Below are positions 7,880 to 17,380 of a DNA stretch of 64,000 bases, one piece after another (the first letter of the stretch is position 1; each line of letters begins with the position of its first letter). Position numbers and translations under genes: made by a program. A model generated the notes under the pieces. It was not told the DNA's origin, ran no database searches, and saw nothing but the letters and a program-made list of their open reading frames with translations. Source of the stretch: Antarctobacter heliothermus (lineage in GTDB: Bacteria > Pseudomonadota > Alphaproteobacteria > Rhodobacterales > Rhodobacteraceae); the NCBI RefSeq assembly GCF_900188425.1, contig NZ_FZON01000011.1, positions 1 through 64,000 of the forward strand, written 5' to 3'.

Positions 7880-9252
7880 TGCGCATTCTGTTACCCGCTC
7901 TTTTTCCTCTTACTCTTTTCGGCGCGGCTGATCCGGCTGCAGCAGCAGACATCACCGCAGGCGGCAATGCCTACATGGGCTGTACCGCCACGCTCTCGGG
8001 CCTTCTACGGCCCGGTGACGCTGATCATGTCACTGCCTATTTTGAACAAAGCGACGATGAGTTCCATATCGTCTGCCTGAACAGCCCCGGCGGCAGTTTG
8101 GCCGAAGGCACAAGGATCGGCGACATCTTGCGCGAGAGGGGCGTGCCAACAGCGGTTGCGCGAGACGCGGAATGCCTGTCGGCCTGCGCGGTGCTGTTTC
8201 TGGCAGGGTTGGAGTGGTTCAATGACGGCACCCCCCCTTCACCACAACGCCTGTTGCACGCAGGAGGCAGGCTAGGGTTTCACGCGCCTTCATTGCCAGT
8301 TCCAAAAGGCTCCTTTACCGAAAAAGACATCGCCGACGCTTATGATTTGGCCATCGCCTCTCTGGCCGAAGTCAGCGCCCGCAAAGCAGACTGGCAACTG
8401 GCGGATTCTCTGCTGACGACCCTGTTGCGTACCCCACCGACCCAAATGTACGACGTTGATACCGTCTTTGACGCGGCGCTTTGGGGTATCGCTGTGGTGG
8501 GAACGGTCCACCCTGAGACCAACTCATTTCTGAATGCCGCCGAAGCGTGCTCCAAGGCATATTCGCACCGTCGCGAAACAGGGCAGGCTGCACTTTCTGA
8601 AATCCCCATCGGACCTGAACACCTGCACGGCTATGAACCTGCACGGGTCGACGATATCGACAATGGCCCCTCGATACATATCGGCGGATTTGGGGATGAA
8701 GGGGCCGCTGAAACCTGCCTAGTGTCCTTTTACGGTAACAACCCCGGTGAAATTGCGCCCAAGGCGCAGGCAATGCGGGCCGTCAATGAACACGGTGATC
8801 CAAATTGGTTTGCCAAAGCGAATTGGAGCGGCGGCGACTACAACAACCTGTTGCCCTTCATGTTCTTCCCTAGCGCCACACCCCTTTCCGCAATCGTTAC
8901 CGTGGCCGATGGCGCATTTGCAGAAGTCGATACCGCCCGTTTTCGCCGACCCGACATTGATACAACCACAACCGGCCGCTGCACCGTTTGGCGGGGCGAC
9001 ACATTGCAAGACGAAGACCCCTGCACGGAAGCCCGGCTCAAGACCGTTTCACCGGACCTTGTCCGCACTGATCTACACCGCTACCGCTGGCCTTCCGGGG
9101 CCGAAACGGTCGTAAAAATCCAGGATTGGAAACCCACCGTCAATGGTCGCTCGGCCAATAAACTCTGGGAATGGGATCCGCCACCCGGCATGGCCGGGTC
9201 ATGCTGGCTCAACCAAGGGTCGGGCAATACGTTCTGCTTTGAGCCGGGCTGA
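7879..9252 (+). CDS. Secreted ClpP/crotonase-fold protein (COG3904-like), probable Ser/His hydrolase
   Basis: A 457-residue protein with a Sec signal peptide (cleavage near AAAAD, residue 23). Residues 69-73 (SPGGS) and 99-103 (CLSAC) followed by GFHAPS (133-138) reproduce the oxyanion strand, nucleophile and His motifs of ClpP-like proteins; Ser101 and His135 are the expected catalytic pair. The remaining 300 residues are not recognised and include several Cys that may form disulfides. The protein at 30477-31583 is a paralogue with the same motif spacing. An RNA hairpin covers the start region. Confidence 0.75.
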   Translation: MRILLPALFPLTLFGAADPAAAADITAGGNAYMGCTATLSGLLRPGDADHVTAYFEQSDDEFHIVCLNSPGGSLAEGTRIGDILRERGVPTAVARDAECLSACAVLFLAGLEWFNDGTPPSPQRLLHAGGRLGFHAPSLPVPKGSFTEKDIADAYDLAIASLAEVSARKADWQLADSLLTTLLRTPPTQMYDVDTVFDAALWGIAVVGTVHPETNSFLNAAEACSKAYSHRRETGQAALSEIPIGPEHLHGYEPARVDDIDNGPSIHIGGFGDEGAAETCLVSFYGNNPGEIAPKAQAMRAVNEHGDPNWFAKANWSGGDYNNLLPFMFFPSATPLSAIVTVADGAFAEVDTARFRRPDIDTTTTGRCTVWRGDTLQDEDPCTEARLKTVSPDLVRTDLHRYRWPSGAETVVKIQDWKPTVNGRSANKLWEWDPPPGMAGSCWLNQGSGNTFCFEPG

Positions 9253-9286
9253 CCGACCGGGCATCAGCCGCGCTGCCCCCCGTGCG

Positions 9287-9979
9287 TCACAGGCCCAGCC
9301 GGTCCTCGACCGCGCGCAGGGTCGCACGTTCCGCCTCTGACTGCGCCGCCACACGCGACCGGAACAAGGTCGCCTGTGACCGCAAAACCGGCTCTTCTGC
9401 CAGCACCTTGAGGTGGTTCGCCCGCAAGGTTTCCCCGGTCGAGGTGATGTCGGCCACGGCCTCGGCGGTCAGGTTCTTGACCGTGCCTTCGGTTGCGCCC
9501 TGACTGTCGACCAACTGGTAATCCGCAACCCCGCCGTCGTGCAGATAGGCGCGCACCAGCCGGTGATACTTGGTCGCGATCCGCATCCGGAACCCGTGCC
9601 GCGCGCGAAAGGCCGCCGCCGCCGCGTCCAGATCATCCAGCGTGTCCACATCGACCCAACAGGCCGGAACCGCAACAATCAGATCCGCATGGCCAAAGCC
9701 CAGTTCCGCCAGCGGGGCGACCTTTTGGTCCCATTGCACCAGCTTTTCCTGAATCAGATCGGTGCCGGTCACCCCCAGATGGATGTGCCCCGCCGCCAGT
9801 TCGCGCGGGATCTCACCCGCGCTCAACAGCACCAGTTCCACATCATCGACGCCGTCCACCTGACCCGAATACTCCCGCTCTGAACCGGTGCGGGTCAGGC
9901 CGATGCCATAGGTGCTGAACCAGTCAAAGGTCTTTTCCATCAGCCGGCCCTTTGAGGGCACCCCAAGCTTGATACTCAT
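9287..9979 (-). CDS. hisG: ATP phosphoribosyltransferase, short-form catalytic subunit
   Basis: Catalyses the first step of histidine biosynthesis, joining ATP and PRPP. At 230 residues it is the short HisG form that lacks the C-terminal regulatory domain and needs HisZ. Visible family blocks are LGVPSKGRLMEKT, AGHIHLGVTGTDLI, ATKYHRL and the PRPP-binding VDSQGATEGTVKNL. Its ATG overlaps the hisZ stop by four bases, consistent with one hetero-octameric enzyme. Confidence 0.96.
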   Translation of the reverse strand: MSIKLGVPSKGRLMEKTFDWFSTYGIGLTRTGSEREYSGQVDGVDDVELVLLSAGEIPRELAAGHIHLGVTGTDLIQEKLVQWDQKVAPLAELGFGHADLIVAVPACWVDVDTLDDLDAAAAAFRARHGFRMRIATKYHRLVRAYLHDGGVADYQLVDSQGATEGTVKNLTAEAVADITSTGETLRANHLKVLAEEPVLRSQATLFRSRVAAQSEAERATLRAVEDRLGL

Positions 9980-11061
9980 GTCTCGGCCTCCTCAAGATCG
10001 ACCAGCAGACCGGGACGGATCACCCCGCCAACCGCCGGGATCTCACGCCCCTGCCCCAACTGCCGGGTCAGCGCGTCATAGCGCCCACCCGAGGCCACCA
10101 AGGGCCAGTCGGGATGCCCCGGTGCCGAAAAGCCAAAGACAAACCCGTCGTAATATTCCATCGAGGTGCGTCCGAAATTCGCATCGAACGGCAGGTTGCC
10201 CACGTCGACCCCGCGCGCGGACAGCGCATCGCACCGGGCGGCAAGCCGGTCCACCGCACCGGCAATCGCAGGCATGTCTACGGCAATGTCGCGCAACCGT
10301 TCAAGCGCATAGCCGCAGGTTTCCGACACCCGCACCAAGGCCTCGATCAGATCGACCTGACCGGCAGCCAGCGGCGGTTCGGCGGCGTCGGCGCGCAGCG
10401 CCGCCAGACGAGTGGCAATTTCATCGTGGTCGCGCAGGCCGATCACCGGACCGGCCTCAGCCAACGGATCGGCGCTTTTCAGCAACGCGGCCCGAGTCGG
10501 CGGCACCGGCGCGCGGCCCGAGTAGCGTTCCAGCAAAGCCCGGAACCGCCGGGGCCGCCAGATGTGTCGCATCATCGCCGCCTTGCGCGCGGCGCTGGTG
10601 TTCAGACCGGACACGGCAGCGATCAGGATACCGATATCGCCGACAACGGCCCGCAACCCGTAAGGGGCCAGCACATCGGCAAAACGGGCAAAGACCTCGG
10701 CATCCGCACCGGCAGGGTCGGCGCGGTCAAAGACCTCATAGCCAACCTGATGGTATTCCGATGGCCGCTCCGGGTGTTCTTCTTGCCGCCGAAATATCTC
10801 ACCCGCATAGGTGTAGCGCGCGGGTTCCGCCCCCTCGGCCATGTGACGCTGCACGACTGGCAAGGTGAAATCCGGGCGCAGAATGACCTCACCCCGCACC
10901 GGATCATGGGTCAGGAACGCGCGCGTGCGGATATCCTCGCCGTACAGGTCCAGCAGGGTCTCAGCGGGCAACAAGACCGGGCAATCCACCGGCAACGCAC
11001 CCGCCTCCGCAAACCCGGCCTTCAGCGTTGCGGCCTTTGTCTTGATCGCGGCAAGTGTCAT
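9976..11061 (-). CDS. hisZ: ATP phosphoribosyltransferase regulatory subunit
   Basis: A 361-residue histidyl-tRNA synthetase paralogue that does not charge tRNA but activates short-form HisG and confers histidine feedback. Blocks include [33 protein letters not shown] and a C-terminal [13 protein letters not shown] region. It is coupled by 4-base overlaps to hisS upstream and hisG downstream. The nucleotide run encoding GEIFRRQEE resembles the palindromic-element core, but that sequence is conserved in the family, so it is not counted as a repeat copy. Confidence 0.95.
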   Translation of the reverse strand: MTLAAIKTKAATLKAGFAEAGALPVDCPVLLPAETLLDLYGEDIRTRAFLTHDPVRGEVILRPDFTLPVVQRHMAEGAEPARYTYAGEIFRRQEEHPERPSEYHQVGYEVFDRADPAGADAEVFARFADVLAPYGLRAVVGDIGILIAAVSGLNTSAARKAAMMRHIWRPRRFRALLERYSGRAPVPPTRAALLKSADPLAEAGPVIGLRDHDEIATRLAALRADAAEPPLAAGQVDLIEALVRVSETCGYALERLRDIAVDMPAIAGAVDRLAARCDALSARGVDVGNLPFDANFGRTSMEYYDGFVFGFSAPGHPDWPLVASGGRYDALTRQLGQGREIPAVGGVIRPGLLVDLEEAET

Positions 11062-12530
11062 TTGTGCAGGTCCAGGATCTCACGCACCTTCGCGACCAGG
11101 TCGCCGCGCGGCACCTCGTATTGGCTGGGATGGTCTTTCCATTCCTCAAGGCTGGCATCGGCGGCCAGCTTTGCCCCAAGGATCAGATCCTTGATCTGCA
11201 CCACGCCGCGCTCTTTCTCATCGCCGCCCTCGATAACTGCCACCGGAGAGCCGCGCTTGTCCGCGTATTTCAACTGGTTGCCAAAGTTCTTGGGGTTGCC
11301 AAGATAGACCTCGGCCCGCAGCCCAGCGTTGCGCAGGTCCGCGACCATCGCCTGATAATCGGCCATGCGGTCCCGGTCCATCACCGTCACCACGACGGGG
11401 CCCTGCACCGCGCCGCCAATGCGGCCCTTTTCGCGCAGTGCCGCCAGCAGACGGTCGACGCCGATTGACACACCCGTCGCAGGTACAGCTTGCCCGGTAA
11501 AGCGCTTGACCAAATCGTCATAGCGCCCGCCCCCTGCGACAGACCCGAATTGCCGCTTGCGGCCCTTCTCGTCGAAGATCTCAAAGGTCAGTTCCGCCTC
11601 GTAGACCGGGCCTGTGTAGTAGCCAAGACCGCGTACAACAGAGGGGTCGATCATGATGCGGTCTGGGCCATAGCCCTGCGCCGCCAGCAGGTCCGCGATC
11701 TGCTCCAGCTCCGCCACACCTTCTTCGCCAATCGCCGCGCCGCCAATCGCCGCGCGCAGATTGGCAAGCGTATCCGCCGGGTCGAGCCGTCCAGAGGTCA
11801 AGAAGGCCACCACCGGTTCGGCCTGCTCCTCGGTCAGGCCAACACCGTCGATGAACGCCCCCGAGGCATCCAGCCGCCCCTTGCCAAGCAGTTCACGCAC
11901 ACCGGCCTCACCGACCTTGTCGAACTTGTCGATAGTCCGCAAAACCGCATCGCGCTGCGCGTCATCCGACAGCCCCATCGTCTCCAGCACACCGTTCAGA
12001 ACCTTGCGGTTGTTCACCCGGATCAGATAGTCGCCGCGCGGAATGCCGACCTTTTCCAACGTATCCGCCAGCATGGCACAAATCTCGGCATCCGCCGCCA
12101 CGCTTGCCGCGCCGACCGTGTCCGCGTCACACTGGTAAAACTGGCGATACCGCCCCGGTCCCGGCTTTTCATTGCGCCAGACCGGCCCCATCGCATAGCG
12201 CCGATAGGGCAGAGGCAAATCGTTGCGATGCTGGGCATAGACCCGCGCCAACGGCGCCGTCAGATCATAGCGCAGCGCCATCCAGCTGTCGTCTTCGTCC
12301 TGCCAGGCAAACACACCCTCATTCGGGCGGTCCACGTCGGGCAGGAACTTGCCCAGCGCCTCGACGGTCTCCACCGCAGCACTTTCCAGCGCGTCGAACC
12401 CGTATTGGTGATAAACCCCGGCGATGGTCTGCAACATCTCCGCCCGCTCTGTCACCTCCGGGCCGAAATAGTCGCGGAACCCCTTGGGCGTCTGCGCCTT
12501 GGGGCGAGGAGATTTCTTCTCTTTGGCCAT
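11058..12530 (-). CDS. hisS: Histidine--tRNA ligase
   Basis: Charges tRNA-His. The 490 residues show the class II core: [13 protein letters not shown], motif 2 around [17 protein letters not shown], the histidine loop [19 protein letters not shown], and motif 3 at GVSIGVDRL, then an anticodon-binding domain. It is the first gene of hisS-hisZ-hisG. A short N-terminal extension rich in Lys and Pro precedes the PKGFRDYF start of the fold. Confidence 0.97.
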   Translation of the reverse strand: MAKEKKSPRPKAQTPKGFRDYFGPEVTERAEMLQTIAGVYHQYGFDALESAAVETVEALGKFLPDVDRPNEGVFAWQDEDDSWMALRYDLTAPLARVYAQHRNDLPLPYRRYAMGPVWRNEKPGPGRYRQFYQCDADTVGAASVAADAEICAMLADTLEKVGIPRGDYLIRVNNRKVLNGVLETMGLSDDAQRDAVLRTIDKFDKVGEAGVRELLGKGRLDASGAFIDGVGLTEEQAEPVVAFLTSGRLDPADTLANLRAAIGGAAIGEEGVAELEQIADLLAAQGYGPDRIMIDPSVVRGLGYYTGPVYEAELTFEIFDEKGRKRQFGSVAGGGRYDDLVKRFTGQAVPATGVSIGVDRLLAALREKGRIGGAVQGPVVVTVMDRDRMADYQAMVADLRNAGLRAEVYLGNPKNFGNQLKYADKRGSPVAVIEGGDEKERGVVQIKDLILGAKLAADASLEEWKDHPSQYEVPRGDLVAKVREILDLHK

Positions 12531-12570
12531 GGATCGTCCCCGGTTGTCGCTGCGTTCGCGCTTCCTCTAG

Positions 12571-12631
12571 CCCTTCGGCTGCGAAGGGGCAAGCACACCC
12601 CCCTTGCAGCTTCTTCTTGGTGAAAATACTC
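12571..12631 (+). repeat. Degenerate copy of the composite palindromic element
   Basis: Between hisS and slyX. CCCTTCG (12571-12577) and CGAAGGG (12582-12588) form a hairpin; 22 bases later comes TTCTTCTTGGTGAAAATAC (12611-12629), a diverged form of the core TTCTTCTGGCCAAAAATATC seen at 28271. Weaker than the other copies. Confidence 0.4.
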
Positions 12632-12661
12632 ACACGCAAGGCCAGCAAAGGGGCAACCGCC

Positions 12662-12868
12662 ATGAATGACAGAACCGACCTGCTCGAAGAGCGCCTCTCT
12701 CATGCCTTGAGGACCCTCGACGACCTGTCCGATACGGTCGCCCGGCAAGACCGTGAAATCGCCCGCCTGACCGCGCGGGTCGAGATGCTGCTACAACGTG
12801 AGGCCACGCGAGAATCCGATGGCACCGGCGGGATCGTGCTGGGCGATGAACGCCCACCGCACTACTGA
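12662..12868 (+). CDS. slyX: SlyX family protein
   Basis: A 68-residue protein. Residues 6-48 form a continuous coiled coil with heptad Leu/Ile (LLEERLSHALRTLDDLSDTV then IARLTARVEML), followed by a short tail ending RPPHY, which is the SlyX signature; its biochemical role is unknown. The ATG at 12662 is used rather than the much longer open frame, because the coil begins there. It is divergent from hisS. Confidence 0.9.
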   Translation: MNDRTDLLEERLSHALRTLDDLSDTVARQDREIARLTARVEMLLQREATRESDGTGGIVLGDERPPHY

Positions 12869-12940
12869 CGCGCGCGCCCACATGAGACGGCGGGCGGGGC
12901 GATATGCGCGCCCGCAGGGCCGCAGGAGCGCCGTGCGGCG

Positions 12941-13714
12941 TCAGGTCTTGAGATCGACGGCAACCACTTCACCGTCATGCAGCAGGATGTTCTTCCAGCG
13001 CGGATTGCTGCCGAACCGTTCATAAACGCTGACAAAAACCGTATCACGCGCCAATTTGCGCATCTTGCTGCCACAGGGTTTGCCCTTGCGAACGCGGCAC
13101 ACCTTGCTCTTGAGTTTTTCATAGGCCGCGTCGGTGGCCGCGACCGGCAGTTCGGCGCCGGACGGCCCGTAATGCAACTGCTCATAACTCTCGGGAGCGC
13201 CAAAAATCACCAGCGCCGCCGTGAACTGGCGCGCGCAACGGTCCTTGAATCCGGTCAGGTAGAATGTATGCGGTGCCGTTGTGCCCGGAGCGCTGTCGTA
13301 CAAGACGTATTGACTGCCCCGTTCGGGGTAGCCCTCGATCTTCTTGCCCAGTTTGCGGTTGGGCACGCCGCAGACCCGGGCAAGCTCGCCATAAGGCAGC
13401 GTGACACCCAACGACACTTCGCGCGCGTCGGGTGCACCGGGCCGCGGTGCAGGCCCCGGCGCATCGTCGTCCCCGGTCGCCGCCGCCGCCTTGGCCCCGA
13501 AGAGACCCAATAGCCCGCGCTGCGGCGCGTCATCGGTTACCGGCGTGCGCGGCGTATCCGGCGCCAGCGCATCCGCCTGCCCGGTATCGTCCGCCAATGG
13601 CACATCGCTATAGCGCGGAACATCGGACAAAGGATCGGCGCAGCCTGACAGCAGAAGCCCCAGACAAAGGCCCAGACCCAAGGTCACTCCGGCTCTTGAA
13701 ACGCCTGCGCGCAT
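12941..13714 (-). CDS. Hypothetical lipoprotein
   Basis: The 257-residue precursor has a lipoprotein signal with lipobox LLSGC (Cys25), so it is probably anchored in the outer membrane or periplasmic face. Residues 27-95 are a low-complexity Pro/Asp/Ala linker. The rest (about 100-257) is a folded domain with several Cys (ARVCGVP, KDRCARQF, KVCRVRKGKPCGSKM). Similar roseobacter lipoproteins exist but no function is known to me. It stands between slyX and dnaE. Confidence 0.8.
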   Translation of the reverse strand: MRAGVSRAGVTLGLGLCLGLLLSGCADPLSDVPRYSDVPLADDTGQADALAPDTPRTPVTDDAPQRGLLGLFGAKAAAATGDDDAPGPAPRPGAPDAREVSLGVTLPYGELARVCGVPNRKLGKKIEGYPERGSQYVLYDSAPGTTAPHTFYLTGFKDRCARQFTAALVIFGAPESYEQLHYGPSGAELPVAATDAAYEKLKSKVCRVRKGKPCGSKMRKLARDTVFVSVYERFGSNPRWKNILLHDGEVVAVDLKT

Positions 13715-13811
13715 GTCGTTCTCCCGGCAAATCCACGGGGTTGTAGCGCGCGCAAGGGGTCCGCGTCCACCATCCGTCTCGCCAACTGGCTGAGTTCAGC
13801 CCGCAGCGGCC

Positions 13812-16800
13812 TCAAATTTCCTCGACCGCAAGCACCCCGTCCAGCGATTTTACCGCGCCTTTGATCTCGGGTGTTACCGGATAATCCAGCCCCGCATCCA
13901 GTTCGACCTCTCCCGGCAATGCCGGGTCGTTGAGGCACAAGGTGATCGGCCCGCGCGCGGCCTTGGGCATCTGTTCCGCCGCCCGCCCCAGCACAGAGGC
14001 GATCTGGCCAAAGGCATCCGCCGTCTCGACAAAGATGCGCAGTCCTGTCACCCCCGCCCCGGCCACGATCACATCCACCGGTGCAACCGACCGGCCCAGC
14101 AGTTTCAGCTGGTCCGATTCCATCGTTGCCTCGACCGTGACCAGAACCTTGGCCCCGCTTTCCAGAAACTCGCGCGATGCCTCGAGAGCCTCGGAAAACA
14201 GCGTGACCTCATAGGCGCCAGTCGGGTCCGACATCTGGCAAAAGGCAAAACGGTTGCCGCGCGCCGACTTGCGTTCCTGCCGCCCGGCGACCACGCCTGC
14301 CAGCTTGGCCACCATTGCGCCATTGCCTTGCACCTTGTGGGTCAACTCATCCAGCGTCATGAACGCGCCGGTGCGCTCGACCCGGCGCAGGCGCGGCATG
14401 TAGTCGTCCAGCGGATGCCCGGAGAGGTAGAAACCCACCGCCTTGAACTCTTCGGCCAACCGTTCTGCGGGCAGCCAGTCGGCCACCGGCGACAGGCGCG
14501 GTTCGGGCAGATCCTCGCCGGCCTCACCAAACAGCGACACCTGCGCACTGGCCTTTTGTTCATGGATCGCCGCCGAATAGGCCACCAGCGCATCCAGCGA
14601 GTCAAAGATCCGCCGCCGGTTCGAATCCAGAACGTCGAAACACCCCGCCCGCGCCATCATCTCCAGCGGGCGCTTACCGACCTTCTTAAGGTCCACACGC
14701 CGCGCGACATCAAAGATGCTGACAAACGCGCGGTCCTCGCGGGCGGCCACCACCAGCCGCATGACCTCCAGCCCGACGTTTTTCAGCGCGCCCAGTGCAT
14801 AGACCAGTTCGCCGTCCACCACGTCGAATGTCGCCTGTGACCGGTTCACGCAGGGCGGCACCCAAGGCAGTTTCAGCCCCTTGCGGACCTCCTCAAAGTA
14901 CACCGCCAGCTTGTCTGTCAGGTGGATATCGCAGTTCATCACCCCGGCCATGAACTCGACCGCGTGGTTCGCCTTTAGCCAGGCGGTCTGATAGCTGACC
15001 ACCGCATAGGCCGCCGCGTGCGATTTGTTGAAACCGTAGTTGGCGAACTTTTCCAGAAGGTCGAACACCTCGGACGCCTTCTTGGCATCCACACCGTTTT
15101 CGCCCGCGCCCTTTTCGAACTTGGGGCGTTCGGCGTCCATCGCCTCCTTGATCTTTTTACCCATCGCCCGGCGCAGCAGGTCAGCGCCGCCCAGCGTGTA
15201 ATTCGCCATGACCTGCGCGATCTGCATCACCTGTTCCTGGTAGACGATGATGCCCTGCGTCTCTTCAAGGATATGGTCGATCAGCGGATGGACCGAGGTG
15301 ATCTTTTTCAGCCCGTTCTTGACCTCGCAATAGGTCGGGATGTTTTCCATCGGGCCGGGACGGTACAGCGCCACCAGCGCCACGATGTCCTCGATACAGG
15401 TGGGTTTCATGCGCTTGAGCGCATCCATCATACCCGAGCTTTCAACCTGAAACACGGCGACCGTCTTGGCGCTGGCGTACAGCTTGTAGGATGCTTCATC
15501 GTCCAGCGGGATAGCGTTGATCTGGTTCTCGGCGCCCTCGGCGGGCTCATACAGCTGTGTGCCGTCGGCGGCCACATGCAGGGGACGCCCGGACTTGAAA
15601 ATCAGGTCCATCGCGTTCTGGATCACGGTCAGCGTCTTCAGACCCAGAAAGTCGAACTTGACCAATCCGGCCTGTTCGACCCACTTCATGTTGAACTGCG
15701 TCGCGGGCATGTCGGATCGCGGATCGCGGTACAGCGGTACCAATTCGTCCGTAGGCCGGTCGGCGATGACAACACCGGCGGCGTGCGTACCGGCAGAGCG
15801 CAACAGCCCCTCGACCTGCATGCCGTATTTCAACAGCCGGTCAACTACCTCTTCGTTCTTGGCCTCTTCGGCAAGGCGCGGCTCATCCCGCAGCGCCTGT
15901 TCGATGCTGACAGGTTTGACCCCCTCCACCGGGATCATCTTGGACAGGCGGTCCACCTGCCCGTAGGGCATCTGCAACACCCGGCCCATGTCGCGCACCG
16001 CCGCCTTGGACAGCAGCGCGCCAAAGGTGATGATCTGCCCCACCCGGTCGTGGCCGTATTTGTCCTGCACATAGCGGATCACTTCCTCTCGGCGATCCAT
16101 GCAAAAATCGATGTCAAAGTCGGGCATCGACACCCGTTCGGGGTTCAGGAACCGTTCGAACAGCAGCGAATAACGCAACGGGTCAAGGTCGGTGATGGTC
16201 AGCGCGTAGGCAACCAGTGAACCGGCACCAGACCCCCGCCCCGGTCCCACCGGGATAAAGTTGTCCTTGGCCCACTGGATGAAATCCGCAACGATCAGAA
16301 AGTAGCCGGGAAAGCCCATGCCCTCGATGATGCCCAGCTCGAAATCCAGCCGTTCCTGATATTTCTCGACCGTCACCGCATGGGGGATCACCGCCAGACG
16401 CTTTTGCAGCCCCTCATTGGCGATGCGGCGCAGTTCAGCCACCTCATCGTCGGCGAATTTCGGCAGGATCGGATCGCGCCGATAGGCCATAAAGGCACAG
16501 CGTTTGGCGATCTCGACCGTGTTTTCCAATGCCTCGGGCAGATCGGCGAACAACACCGCCATTTCCTGCGGCGTCTTGAAGTAATGCTGCGGCGTCAGGC
16601 GGCGGCGCGGTTCCTGCTGGTCCACATAGGCACCGTCCGCGATGCAGATCATCGCATCGTGGGCCTCGTACATCTCAGTCTTGGGGAAATAGACATCGTT
16701 GGTGGCAACCAGCGGCAGGTCCATCTCATAGGCCATCTCTACCAGACCGCGCTCTGACAAACGCTCTGCCTCGGGCGGGATGCCGTCCTCACCCGCGTGG

Positions 16801-17327
16801 CGTTGCAGTTCCACATACAGCCGGTCGCCAAAGATCTGCGCCAGCCGCGTCATCAGCGCCTGCGCCGCCCCCCGGTGCCCCTGCCGCAGGTGGCGGCCCA
16901 GCGGCCCGTCCGGTCCGCCGCTGAGGCAGATCACATCCTCGGCGTGCTTTTCCAGCTCGTCCAGCGTCACATGCGGGAACTCATTGTCGCGGCGCATGTA
17001 GAGGCAGGAGTTGAGCTTCATCAGATGCTCATACCCGGCCTCGGTCTGGGCCAGCAGGACGATCGGCGCGGGCGGTTTGACCCGTTCTCCGGGCTGCGGA
17101 TCGACATAGCGCAGGTCCATCTGACAGCCGATGATCGGCTGCACGCCCGCACCCGCCGCCCCCACCGAAAACTCCAGCGCGGCAAACAGGTTGTTGGTGT
17201 CGGTCAGCGCCACCGCCGGCATCCCCATGTCCACGCAGAGACCGGGCAGCTTTTTCAGCCGCATGGCCCCTTCGAGCAGGGAATATTCGGAATGGACACG
17301 CAGGTGAATGAATCGAGGATCAGCCAT
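13812..17327 (-). CDS. dnaE: DNA polymerase III subunit alpha
   Basis: The replicative polymerase, 1171 residues. Domains in order: PHP (starting HLRVHSEYSLLEG), palm with the catalytic acids in PDFDIDF (Asp403, Asp405), the thumb and fingers (GPGRGSGAGSLVAY, YQEQVMQIAQ), HhH motifs and an OB-fold toward the C-terminus. The start is ATG 17327 (MADPRFIHLR), which matches the family N-terminus; the open frame continues 44 codons upstream without homology. Confidence 0.97.
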   Translation of the reverse strand: MADPRFIHLRVHSEYSLLEGAMRLKKLPGLCVDMGMPAVALTDTNNLFAALEFSVGAAGAGVQPIIGCQMDLRYVDPQPGERVKPPAPIVLLAQTEAGYEHLMKLNSCLYMRRDNEFPHVTLDELEKHAEDVICLSGGPDGPLGRHLRQGHRGAAQALMTRLAQIFGDRLYVELQRHAGEDGIPPEAERLSERGLVEMAYEMDLPLVATNDVYFPKTEMYEAHDAMICIADGAYVDQQEPRRRLTPQHYFKTPQEMAVLFADLPEALENTVEIAKRCAFMAYRRDPILPKFADDEVAELRRIANEGLQKRLAVIPHAVTVEKYQERLDFELGIIEGMGFPGYFLIVADFIQWAKDNFIPVGPGRGSGAGSLVAYALTITDLDPLRYSLLFERFLNPERVSMPDFDIDFCMDRREEVIRYVQDKYGHDRVGQIITFGALLSKAAVRDMGRVLQMPYGQVDRLSKMIPVEGVKPVSIEQALRDEPRLAEEAKNEEVVDRLLKYGMQVEGLLRSAGTHAAGVVIADRPTDELVPLYRDPRSDMPATQFNMKWVEQAGLVKFDFLGLKTLTVIQNAMDLIFKSGRPLHVAADGTQLYEPAEGAENQINAIPLDDEASYKLYASAKTVAVFQVESSGMMDALKRMKPTCIEDIVALVALYRPGPMENIPTYCEVKNGLKKITSVHPLIDHILEETQGIIVYQEQVMQIAQVMANYTLGGADLLRRAMGKKIKEAMDAERPKFEKGAGENGVDAKKASEVFDLLEKFANYGFNKSHAAAYAVVSYQTAWLKANHAVEFMAGVMNCDIHLTDKLAVYFEEVRKGLKLPWVPPCVNRSQATFDVVDGELVYALGALKNVGLEVMRLVVAAREDRAFVSIFDVARRVDLKKVGKRPLEMMARAGCFDVLDSNRRRIFDSLDALVAYSAAIHEQKASAQVSLFGEAGEDLPEPRLSPVADWLPAERLAEEFKAVGFYLSGHPLDDYMPRLRRVERTGAFMTLDELTHKVQGNGAMVAKLAGVVAGRQERKSARGNRFAFCQMSDPTGAYEVTLFSEALEASREFLESGAKVLVTVEATMESDQLKLLGRSVAPVDVIVAGAGVTGLRIFVETADAFGQIASVLGRAAEQMPKAARGPITLCLNDPALPGEVELDAGLDYPVTPEIKGAVKSLDGVLAVEEI

Positions 17328-17380
17328 CCAGCTACGGTATCTTGTGTCCCGCAGGTGCGAAAGCGCGAAGTCCTTGCGGA

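Noticed and set aside
10777-10799. Another copy of the TTCTTCTGGCC-type core inside hisZ
   Set aside because: The residues it encodes ([11 protein letters not shown]) are conserved across HisZ proteins, so similarity to the repeat is coincidental.
15018-16220. A 400-codon plus-strand open frame inside dnaE
   Set aside because: Antisense to the polymerase catalytic region, composition is His/Arg-rich, no domain recognised.
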